Source of the DNA: Gammaproteobacteria bacterium | GTDB lineage: Bacteria; Pseudomonadota; Gammaproteobacteria; Tenderiales; Tenderiaceae | NCBI GenBank assembly: GCA_024276775.1 | Contig: JAJRWO010000042.1 | Location: 1 to 9,921, forward strand | Direction: 5' to 3' | DNA: 9,921 nt | Shown: in pieces, positions 1 to 5,463 of the stretch | Numbering within the stretch: position 1 is the stretch's first letter | Layout: each line of letters starts with the position of its first letter | Translations under genes and position numbers: made by a program | Notes under the pieces: generated by a model | What the model was told of the DNA's origin: nothing | Seen by the model: the letters and a program-made list of their open reading frames with translations, nothing else | The model's database searches: none

Positions 1-216
1 GCTTTCGACCTGCTACCCGAAACAGACCGATACAGTCAACGCTGTGGTCTCATCATGTCGGCCATTTATCAAGCCACTCTGAAAGAAATCGAAAACGATA
101 ATTATCGCGTTCTGGATCAGCGAATTTCATTAACACCACTGCGCAAACTGTGGCTTGCCTGGCGCACGGCCCGACAGGAGAAAAAACGCCGACATCGGTT
201 AAGCAGAGCACGATAA
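1..216 (+). CDS. hpnD: Presqualene diphosphate synthase-like protein, C-terminal fragment (HpnD type)
   Basis: The frame is open from base 1 and ends at TAA 214-216, giving the last 71 residues of a protein whose start lies outside the window. The fragment contains a run like 'QRCGLIMSAIYQATLKEIE' followed by 'SLTPLRKLWLAWRT' and a basic tail. This matches my memory of the C-terminus of squalene/phytoene synthase family members of the HpnD type. That enzyme condenses two farnesyl diphosphates to presqualene diphosphate in hopanoid/squalene synthesis. The aspartate-rich catalytic motifs would be upstream and are not visible, so a related phytoene or squalene synthase (HpnC, CrtB) cannot be excluded. 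queG starts 17 bp after the stop, so the two genes may be cotranscribed. Confidence 0.72.
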   Translation, partial: AFDLLPETDRYSQRCGLIMSAIYQATLKEIENDNYRVLDQRISLTPLRKLWLAWRTARQEKKRRHRLSRAR

Positions 217-233
217 TTTTTATACGTTAAGAC

Positions 234-1310
234 ATGTTGAAAAATAATAAATTAACCCCGCCTGAGGCTGATGTCGACTATGCAGCCCTTGCCGCTGACA
301 TTAAACAACGCGGCAAGGCGATTGGCTTTCAACAGGTTGGCATTACGGACATTGAATTGAGCCAGGCATCAAGCCACTTACGAAATTGGCTTGCGGCCAA
401 ATTTAATGGCGAAATGACGTACATGGAACGCAATTTAGAATTGCGTGACGATCCCTCACAACTCCAACCAGACACGATTAGAATCATTAGCGTGCGTATG
501 GATTACCTGACCAATAGCAGCGACCCTGAAGCGGTAATGGCCAATCCTGAGCTTGGTTTTGTCTCTCGTTATGCCTTGGGGCGCGACTATCACAAGCTAA
601 TGCGAAAACGACTGCAACAGCTGGCCAGCCAGATTGAAACCTTGATCGGAGAGCACAGTTATCGCGTTTTTGTCGATAGCGCTCCGGTGCTGGAAAAAGC
701 GTTGGCAGAAAAGGCCGGCCTAGGCTGGATAGGTAAACACAGCAACCTGCTCAACCGTGAAGCAGGCTCATGGTTTTTTCTTGGCGAGATCTATACCAGC
801 CTGCCATTGCCCGTTGATCACCCGGTTAAGCAACATTGTGGCGATTGCAACGCCTGCATTGACATCTGCCCAACCCAAGCCATTGTTGCCCCGTATCGGG
901 TTGATGCCCGCCGTTGCATTTCATATCTCACCATAGAGCTGAAGGGTAGCATACCGATTGAATTTCGGTCACCGATGGGCAATCGCATCTACGGTTGCGA
1001 TGACTGCCAGCTGGTCTGCCCCTGGAATCGTTTTGCCAAGCTAACACAGGAAGATGACTTTCTGCCCCGCCATCAACTCGATACACCCTTATTGCTCGAC
1101 CTGTTTATGTGGGACGAAGCAGAGTTCAACTTCAAACTGCAAGGTTCACCTATCCGTCGCATCGGCCATGAACGCTGGTTGCGAAACATTTCAGTGGCAC
1201 TGGGAAATGGGCCAAAAAACCAACAGGTAATCGAGGCACTAACATTCAGACTAGAACAGTCATCCGAAATGCTGACAGAACATGTGCTGTGGGCATTAAA
1301 TCAAGATTAA
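234..1310 (+). CDS. queG: Epoxyqueuosine reductase QueG
   Basis: The product (358 aa, slightly shorter than the roughly 380-aa E. coli enzyme) reduces epoxyqueuosine to queuosine in the anticodon wobble position of tRNAs, using cobalamin and two [4Fe-4S] clusters in the cytoplasm. The N-terminal catalytic/cobalamin region includes 'VFVDSAPVLEKALAEKAGLGWIGK' split over residues about 145-168, with D148 at the place of the family's catalytic Asp. The ferredoxin-like part carries C202-x2-C205-x2-C208-x3-C212, then C228 and C255-x2-C258-x3-C262, which is enough for two clusters. The C-terminal part (about 280-358) resembles the HEAT-like tail of the family. The ATG at 234 has only a weak ribosome binding site, but the N-terminus aligns well in character with other QueG proteins. 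The gene follows the hpnD fragment by 17 bp and converges on orn with a single base between stop codons. Confidence 0.96.
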   Translation: MLKNNKLTPPEADVDYAALAADIKQRGKAIGFQQVGITDIELSQASSHLRNWLAAKFNGEMTYMERNLELRDDPSQLQPDTIRIISVRMDYLTNSSDPEAVMANPELGFVSRYALGRDYHKLMRKRLQQLASQIETLIGEHSYRVFVDSAPVLEKALAEKAGLGWIGKHSNLLNREAGSWFFLGEIYTSLPLPVDHPVKQHCGDCNACIDICPTQAIVAPYRVDARRCISYLTIELKGSIPIEFRSPMGNRIYGCDDCQLVCPWNRFAKLTQEDDFLPRHQLDTPLLLDLFMWDEAEFNFKLQGSPIRRIGHERWLRNISVALGNGPKNQQVIEALTFRLEQSSEMLTEHVLWALNQD

Positions 1311-1311
1311 C

Positions 1312-1863
1312 TTATCCGGGCAGTTTAATAAAATGTTCACGGTAATACTGCATCTCAGCAATCGAATCACGAATATCATCCATCGCCAGGTGAGAAGAAT
1401 CTTTGTTAAAGCCATTAGCGACCTTGGGTGACCAGCGTTTGGCCAGCTCTTTCAGGGTACTGACATCAAGATTTCGATAATGAAAAAAGTTTTCCAGCTC
1501 GGGCATGTAACGATACATAAAACGTCGATCCTGACAGATGCTGTTGCCACACATCGGTGAACTGTTCGCTGGCACATATTGATGCAGAAACTCAATGGTC
1601 TTCAGCTCGGCATCACGATCCATGACGGTGCTGTTTTTGACCCGTTCAGTTAAACCAGATTGACCGTGCTGGCGTGTACACCACTCATCCATGCCATCCA
1701 GTCGCTCATCTGATTGGTGCACTGCAAATATCGGCCCCTCGGCCAGGATATTCAAATTTTCATCAGTGACAATAGTGGCAATTTCAATGATCCGGTCGCT
1801 ATCCGGATCAAGCCCGGTCATTTCAAGATCGATCCAGATCAGGTTACTTTGATTTTGTCTCAT
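1312..1863 (-). CDS. orn: Oligoribonuclease Orn (3'-to-5' exoribonuclease)
   Basis: Orn degrades short oligoribonucleotides, including pGpG from c-di-GMP turnover, to mononucleotides in the cytoplasm. The DEDDh exonuclease residues are all visible: D12 and E14 in 'IDLEMTGLD', D112 in 'SICQDRRF', and H158 with D163 in 'HLAMDD'. The 183-residue length is typical (E. coli 181). The frame is open for 14 more codons upstream to a Met at 1905. I chose the ATG at 1863 because a GAGGA ribosome binding site sits just before it and the family starts close to the 'NLIWIDLEMTG' motif. The extra N-terminus would also overlap the likely promoter. The gene is convergent with queG and faces away from the cytochrome/rsgA pair, keeping the common divergent orn/rsgA arrangement with an insert between them. 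Confidence 0.97.
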   Translation of the reverse strand: MRQNQSNLIWIDLEMTGLDPDSDRIIEIATIVTDENLNILAEGPIFAVHQSDERLDGMDEWCTRQHGQSGLTERVKNSTVMDRDAELKTIEFLHQYVPANSSPMCGNSICQDRRFMYRYMPELENFFHYRNLDVSTLKELAKRWSPKVANGFNKDSSHLAMDDIRDSIAEMQYYREHFIKLPG

Positions 1864-1895
1864 GGTGTCCTCGTGGATAATGATTACAGTCTGTG

Positions 1896-1901
1896 ATTCT
1901 A
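1896..1901 (-). promoter_or_regulatory. Candidate extended -10 promoter of orn
   Basis: On the minus strand the bases read TGCTAGAAT: a TAGAAT hexamer preceded by the TGn of an extended -10 element, about 30 bp upstream of the chosen orn start. No good -35 box is seen, which is usual for extended -10 promoters. It lies inside the longer open frame, which supports the downstream ATG as the true start. Confidence 0.45.
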
Positions 1902-1960
1902 GCAATACGGGGGCTGGCTGACGACCATTGTTGTCGCTGTGATCAACATCATAAATACGC

Positions 1961-1966
1961 TAGAAT
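1961..1966 (+). promoter_or_regulatory. Candidate -10 element for the cytochrome gene
   Basis: TAGAAT occurs on the plus strand, about 145 bp upstream of the cytochrome start, with a poor TGATCA-like -35 about 16 bp before it. If used, transcription would begin near 1973, downstream of the ATG at 1965, which argues against translation of the small ORF from that ATG. It is weakly supported. Confidence 0.25.
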
Positions 1967-2084
1967 GAAAACTATACCTATAGCGTTAATGGGTATTATA
2001 ACGCTTGCAAATTGCACGCTGAGATTTGGTGAGATACTGAAAGAGATGCCCGTTGTCAATGTGACACCTAAATCCTGCAAGTAA
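1965..2084 (+). CDS. Doubtful small ORF, lipoprotein-like (39 aa)
   Basis: From ATG 1965 the frame encodes 39 residues beginning 'MKTIPIALMGIITLANC', a basic start, a short hydrophobic stretch and a cysteine at 17 in an imperfect lipobox (L-A-N-C, with Asn at the usually small -1 position). The tail is short (22 residues after the Cys) and matches nothing I recognise. No ribosome binding site precedes the ATG, and a TAGAAT promoter-like element overlaps it. The frame is open further upstream to 1893, but that part overlaps the orn promoter region. It ends 26 bp before the cytochrome start. It could be a tiny lipoprotein in operon with the cytochrome, or simply a chance ORF; I favour chance slightly. 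Confidence 0.25.
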   Translation: MKTIPIALMGIITLANCTLRFGEILKEMPVVNVTPKSCK

Positions 2085-2110
2085 CCGTGTTTACATATAT
2101 TGGAGTTACC

Positions 2111-2392
2111 ATGAAAAAGTTGCTGGGTATTTTATTATTTGCATCTGCTACTGTCAGCCTGCCCGGTTATGCCGACGATGTTACCGGCAAAACGCTACTT
2201 ACTCAGGCCTGTCAACAATGTCATGACAACAGTATGTACAGTCGCAGCAACAGTATCCTTCAGTCATACCCTGAACTGCAAGCTAGAGTGGAGTTTTGTG
2301 AAAATGCCAGCAAAGTTCATTGGGGTGATGCCCAGATCAATCAGGTAATCGAGTATCTTAACGATACTTATTACAAATTTCCCAAGCCTTAA
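2111..2392 (+). CDS. Small periplasmic mono-heme c-type cytochrome
   Basis: The product is a 93-aa precursor with a classic Sec signal peptide: KK at residues 2-3, a hydrophobic core to about 18, and probable cleavage after 'GYA' at 21. The mature protein is about 72 residues. C34-Q-Q-C37-H38 is the covalent heme attachment motif. No Met follows at the usual distance for a distal ligand (the only later Met is M42); H70 and C63 are the remaining candidate ligand or structural residues. ATG 2111 was chosen over the upstream in-frame ATG at 2087 because TTGGAG lies just before it and the signal peptide then starts correctly. It probably carries electrons in the periplasm, but its partner is unknown. 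It sits between divergent orn and rsgA, 19 bp before the rsgA start. Confidence 0.85.
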   Translation: MKKLLGILLFASATVSLPGYADDVTGKTLLTQACQQCHDNSMYSRSNSILQSYPELQARVEFCENASKVHWGDAQINQVIEYLNDTYYKFPKP

Positions 2393-2395
2393 CGG

Positions 2396-2401
2396 TATAA
2401 T
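2396..2401 (+). promoter_or_regulatory. Consensus -10 box directly upstream of rsgA
   Basis: A perfect TATAAT ends 10 bp before the rsgA ATG. A TTACAA at 2371-2376 could be a -35 but at a long 19-bp spacing. Initiation from this box would fall at about 2408, giving an almost leaderless rsgA message. The lack of a Shine-Dalgarno sequence before rsgA is consistent with this, but the hexamer could also be chance. Confidence 0.35.
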
Positions 2402-2411
2402 TTTCAATCAT

Positions 2412-3398
2412 ATGTCACGTAAACGTCCCCCTCACGGTCAAAAACAAGCACAACAAAAAGAACTTACCGATGCTGCCGCAATAAAAACAGGCCTGGTTGT
2501 GGTTAGCTACGGAGCCAAACAGGATGTGGAAGATGAAAATGGCAATGTCATCCGCTGCAGTTCAAGACGAAAATTTGGGGCGGTTGTCTGTGGTGATCAG
2601 GTAACATGGCAACCAACACATGACAATGAAGGTATCATCGCAGAAGTCTTACCGCGCAGCACCCTGCTGGCACGGCCCGATGATATCGGCCGTGATAAAC
2701 CCATTGCCGCCAACATTAGTCGCATCATTATTGTCTGCACCGTAAAGGCCCTCGTTAACGAAAGTTATCACCTGCATCACAACCTAATTGATCGTTATAT
2801 CGTGGCCGCAGAAAGCCTTAACATCACCCCAATCATCGTTCTTAATAAATATGACCTGTTATCGAGCAGTGAGCTTAACAAACTCAATCAGGATATGCAG
2901 ATATACCAGCATATTGGTTATGAACTGATTTATACCAGCACCAAGCAAGCGCGTGGCCTGGAACAATTGACGCAACAACTGCAAGATCAAACCAGTGTCT
3001 TTGTTGGCGAATCAGGCGTGGGCAAGTCATCCATTATCAGAAGCTTGTTATCTGACCATGAAATCCGTGTCGGCGAAGTATCAGCCAGCTCAGGCAAAGG
3101 CAAGCACACCACCACCTCGACAAATCTGTATCACCTGAGCAGTGGCGGTAATCTGATCGACTCACCGGGGGTAAGAGAATTTGGTTTAAGTAAAATTGAA
3201 CCGGCGATGCTGGCCTGTAACTTCATTGAATTCAGACCTTACACCAGTCAATGCAAGTTTAATAATTGCATCCACAAGTCCGAGCCTCAGTGCGCCGTCA
3301 AACAAGCCGTTAAAAATGGCGAAATTAACCAACGCCGCTATGACAACTACCTGGCAATCCTTGCATCACTACGAGAGCAGATCAATTTTTTTCAATAG
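2412..3398 (+). CDS. rsgA: Small ribosomal subunit biogenesis GTPase RsgA
   Basis: RsgA checks late maturation of the 30S subunit near the decoding centre and releases on GTP hydrolysis. The 328-aa sequence shows the family's circularly permuted GTPase order. An N-terminal OB-fold (about 25-88) comes first, then G4 'NKYD' (145-148), G5 'TSTK' (175-178), G1 P-loop 'GESGVGKS' (199-206), G2 threonines near 233-236 and G3 'DSPG' (250-253). The C-terminal zinc site is C281, C286, H288 and C294. All key residues are intact. The ATG at 2412 has no recognisable ribosome binding site; translation may depend on a short or leaderless transcript or on readthrough from the cytochrome gene 19 bp upstream. 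Its last 17 bp overlap the 3' end of nsrR on the opposite strand. Confidence 0.97.
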   Translation: MSRKRPPHGQKQAQQKELTDAAAIKTGLVVVSYGAKQDVEDENGNVIRCSSRRKFGAVVCGDQVTWQPTHDNEGIIAEVLPRSTLLARPDDIGRDKPIAANISRIIIVCTVKALVNESYHLHHNLIDRYIVAAESLNITPIIVLNKYDLLSSSELNKLNQDMQIYQHIGYELIYTSTKQARGLEQLTQQLQDQTSVFVGESGVGKSSIIRSLLSDHEIRVGEVSASSGKGKHTTTSTNLYHLSSGGNLIDSPGVREFGLSKIEPAMLACNFIEFRPYTSQCKFNNCIHKSEPQCAVKQAVKNGEINQRRYDNYLAILASLREQINFFQ

Positions 3399-3837
3399 AG
3401 CTTATATCAATCTTCAGCAGCGGCGCCAGTTGATGAGTATTGGCGACCACATCCGCCAGAGTGTACTGACTAAGCACCCCAATAAAACTGGATTTGGCAT
3501 CATTAAGCGCCTTGATCAAGGCACAGCCGGGAAATATTGGGCAGGTATTATTATTTTTATCAAAACACTCCACCAGATTAAAATCGGTTTCGGTTTTTTG
3601 CACCACATCACCGATATTAATATCCTTCGGATTATACGCCAGTAACATACCCCCACCCTTCCCGCGGCTGGTATTAATGTAGCCCATATTGGCAAGATTG
3701 TGCACCACCTTGGCCAGATGATTACGTGAAATACCATAACTCTTGGCAATCTCAGGAATAGTCGCCTGCTGGTTTGGACGAATGCCAAGATACATCAATA
3801 CACGTAGCGAATAATCGGTATGAAGCGTCAGCTGCAT
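3382..3837 (-). CDS. nsrR: Rrf2-family [Fe-S] transcriptional repressor, NsrR type
   Basis: NsrR is a dimeric repressor whose [Fe-S] cluster is destroyed by nitric oxide, releasing NO-detoxification genes. The 151-aa protein starts 'MQLTLHTDYSLRVLMYLG', has a winged helix-turn-helix with recognition-helix sequence 'GISRNHLAKVVHNLANMGY' (35-53), and the wing 'SRGKGGGMLLA' (57-67). Cluster cysteines are C91, C99 and C105; D8, the fourth ligand described in Streptomyces NsrR, is present. The 'YTLADVV' C-terminal motif is typical of NsrR and separates it from IscR and CymR. Spacing C-x7-C-x5-C is longer than in E. coli NsrR (C-x4-C-x5-C). The gene is the last of the minus-strand run, 156 bp after the membrane-protein gene, so it may have its own promoter. 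No NO-responsive target gene is visible in the window. Confidence 0.88.
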   Translation of the reverse strand: MQLTLHTDYSLRVLMYLGIRPNQQATIPEIAKSYGISRNHLAKVVHNLANMGYINTSRGKGGGMLLAYNPKDINIGDVVQKTETDFNLVECFDKNNNTCPIFPGCALIKALNDAKSSFIGVLSQYTLADVVANTHQLAPLLKIDISSIEKN

Positions 3838-3993
3838 ATTAAAACCATGCTATCAGTAAACTCCATAACGCTAATGTAGGTGATCATCATTATTTCAATA
3901 ACGTTTCGCAGGATATTTTTTGGCCTTCAAGGCGCTGCGCATGAACGGTGTGATCGTAGCAGCAACACAGAAAGAAGGTTAAAGGCAAAACAC
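3838..3993. other. Gap between membrane-protein gene and nsrR, palindrome-rich
   Basis: This 156-bp gap holds no convincing NsrR operator and no intrinsic terminator with a T-run on the minus strand. It contains a GC-rich core at 3922-3940 with two abutting odd palindromes (GCCTT-C-AAGGC and GCGC-T-GCGC, minus strand GCGC-A-GCGC), and a TTATT/AATAA inverted repeat at about 3890-3902. A 15-codon minus-strand ORF lies at 3895-3942 (starts MRSALKAKKY, ends PAKRY), with the open frame extending upstream to a stop at 3979-3981. It has no ribosome binding site. It could be a dispersed repeat, a fragment of a lost gene, or the regulatory region of nsrR. Confidence 0.35.
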
Positions 3994-4383
3994 CTAATCA
4001 GCGGGGTCAATCAACATAGCCGCAGACAAAATCACCAAGCCTCTTGCAATTAAAATTCCCTTGCCCTGGTCATGATGTTCAGCACGCGCTTCCTCATCAC
4101 CACGCATCAATTTTATCGCCGTTTGAATTTGAAGAAAATAAAGTCCATACAATACCAGCACCAGAATAAAGTGCATCCAGATCATAAACGATAGGATCTC
4201 TCCCTGCTCGATCAAACGTTTGTACCAATCCTTGGTCATTATCAGATAAACGGGAAAACCAATATCAATCAATATTACCGATACCATGACTGGAATATGA
4301 AAAATACGGTTTTTAGCCCAAAGAAAGGCCCAGACCATTAATATATAGGTGGCAATTATAAATATTAATACTCCACTTATCAC
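3994..4383 (-). CDS. Small integral membrane protein, four predicted helices, function unknown
   Basis: This 129-aa protein has four hydrophobic segments at about residues 2-23, 29-50, 64-88 and 107-124. Loops are charged: 'KDWYKRLIEQGE' between helices 2 and 3, and an acidic/His-rich 'RGDEEARAEHHDQGK' between 3 and 4. Buried polar or His residues (H29, D40, H71, R111) hint at a heme- or metal-binding membrane protein, and the outline is loosely like small DUF420-type proteins, but I do not recognise the family. The start codon is GTG, supported by AAGGAG six to seven bases upstream. It follows recR by 16 bp, so it is almost certainly cotranscribed with dnaX-ybaB-recR. There is no obvious functional link to recombination. 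Confidence 0.82.
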   Translation of the reverse strand: MISGVLIFIIATYILMVWAFLWAKNRIFHIPVMVSVILIDIGFPVYLIMTKDWYKRLIEQGEILSFMIWMHFILVLVLYGLYFLQIQTAIKLMRGDEEARAEHHDQGKGILIARGLVILSAAMLIDPAD

Positions 4384-4399
4384 GCAATTCTCCTTGTCA

Positions 4400-4996
4400 C
4401 TAAATCAGTTGACGGCTAGTCATAGCGTGTGCAAGCGTACCACCATCGATATACTCCAGCTCTCCTCCCATAGGAACGCCTCGGGCAATACGGCTGGCAC
4501 TAATTTCATAGGCACGCGCCAGTTCCGCAATGTAATGAGCGGTTGCATCCCCTTCTACGGTTGAGTTAGTGGCCAGAATAACCTCAATCACCTCACCTTC
4601 TGCCAAGCGATTGGACAATACATCCAACCCAATCTGCTCAGCACCAATCCCATCCAGCGGTGACAAGCGCCCCATTAATACAAAATAAAGCCCCTTGAAA
4701 ATATTAGACTGCTCAATTGCCGCCACATCCGTCGGCATTTCAACCACACACAACAGTGAACGGTCACGGTTTGGATTGGCGCACACCGAGCACAACTCAT
4801 GTTCAGTCAATGTTCGACAAGAAGCACAGTGACCAACGTGTTCAGCCGCCTGATCCAAAGCAGTTGCCAGACGTTTGGCACCATCACGATCACGTTCCAG
4901 TAAGTAGTACGCCATCCGTTGAGCGGATTTTGGACCAACACCAGGTAAGCAACGTAATGCCTCTATCAGATCAGCAATTAAGGATGTTTGCGTCAT
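4400..4996 (-). CDS. recR: Recombination mediator protein RecR
   Basis: RecR acts with RecO and RecF to load RecA onto SSB-coated gaps. The 198-aa length is typical. Visible parts, in order: a helix-hairpin-helix with 'LPGVGPKSAQRMAYYLL' (17-33), a zinc finger C57-x2-C60 ... C69-x2-C72, and a Toprim domain from about 80 ('LCVVEMPTD', E86) through 'ATNSTVEGDATA' (142-153) to about 175. The tail 'RGVPMGGELEYIDGGTLAHA' is the family's characteristic end. The start at 4996 follows a GAG-containing weak ribosome binding site. It lies 118 bp downstream of ybaB and 16 bp upstream of the membrane-protein gene in the same operon. Confidence 0.97.
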   Translation of the reverse strand: MTQTSLIADLIEALRCLPGVGPKSAQRMAYYLLERDRDGAKRLATALDQAAEHVGHCASCRTLTEHELCSVCANPNRDRSLLCVVEMPTDVAAIEQSNIFKGLYFVLMGRLSPLDGIGAEQIGLDVLSNRLAEGEVIEVILATNSTVEGDATAHYIAELARAYEISASRIARGVPMGGELEYIDGGTLAHAMTSRQLI

Positions 4997-5075
4997 TCAA
5001 AAACTCGCTGCGATAGCAGTACATTAATATTTGAGGATGATAGGAAAGAGAGAAGAAATACTGCTCTCCCCTTAA

Positions 5076-5112
5076 GTTAGGAATAGAAATTATATAATTG
5101 TCATTCCTTAAC
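5076..5112 (-). promoter_or_regulatory. AT-rich hairpin in the ybaB-recR intergenic region
   Basis: GTTAGGAAT (5076-5084) and ATTCCTTAAC (5103-5112) pair over 9 of 10 positions with one bulge. They enclose a perfect 12-bp palindrome AATTATATAATT (5088-5099). In the operon transcript this would form a long, mostly A-U hairpin between the ybaB stop and recR. It is not followed by a T-run, so it is not a standard terminator; it may stabilise the upstream message or mask a minus-strand TATAAT promoter for recR. Confidence 0.4.
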
Positions 5113-5114
5113 CT

Positions 5115-5441
5115 CTAGAAAGGAAGCTTCATTCCCGGCGGCAATCCCATGCCGTCGGTCATTCCAGACATTCTTTCCTGTGACAATTTTTCCACCAGAC
5201 GAACAGCATCGTTCACTGCAGCAGCCAATAGGTCTTCTACAATTTCCTTGTCGTCAGCCATTAGACTTGGGTCAATAGACACACGACGGACATCATGACG
5301 CCCGGTCATCACTACACTCACCAAACCACCACCAGCTTCACCGGTTACTTCCACATTAGCCAGTTCTTCCTGAGCCTTTTGCATATTTTCCTGCATTTTC
5401 TGGGCTTGCTTCATCAGCCCCCCTAAACCACCTTTTAACAT
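5115..5441 (-). CDS. ybaB: YbaB/EbfC family nucleoid-associated protein
   Basis: The 108-aa product matches the small dimeric DNA-binding YbaB/EbfC family found beside dnaX and recR in many bacteria. It has the characteristic N-terminal 'MLKGGLGGLMKQAQKMQENM' helix, then a central strand region with 'VTGEAGGGLVSVVMTG' (32-47) and 'VRRVSIDPSLM' (51-61). The C-terminal helix is followed by a Gly/Met/Pro-rich tail. A clear AGAGG ribosome binding site precedes the ATG. It starts 22 bp after the dnaX stop. A role in nucleoid organisation or in supporting RecR is known only loosely for the family. Confidence 0.95.
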   Translation of the reverse strand: MLKGGLGGLMKQAQKMQENMQKAQEELANVEVTGEAGGGLVSVVMTGRHDVRRVSIDPSLMADDKEIVEDLLAAAVNDAVRLVEKLSQERMSGMTDGMGLPPGMKLPF

Positions 5442-5463
5442 AATTAACCTCTTTTAATATTGA

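Noticed and set aside
1864..1905. Longer orn reading frame starting at 1905
   Set aside because: The ATG at 1863 has a GAGGA ribosome binding site and gives the family's normal length; the extension covers the likely promoter.
1931..1960. FNR/CRP-type box before the cytochrome gene
   Set aside because: TGATCAACATCA resembles half of such a site but the second half is not at the required spacing.
3196..3645. 149-codon plus-strand frame overlapping rsgA and nsrR
   Set aside because: It is out of frame with rsgA and antisense to nsrR, both of which are unambiguous genes.
3838..3993. NsrR autoregulatory operator
   Set aside because: I looked for the AAGATGYATTT-type inverted repeat and found no convincing match.
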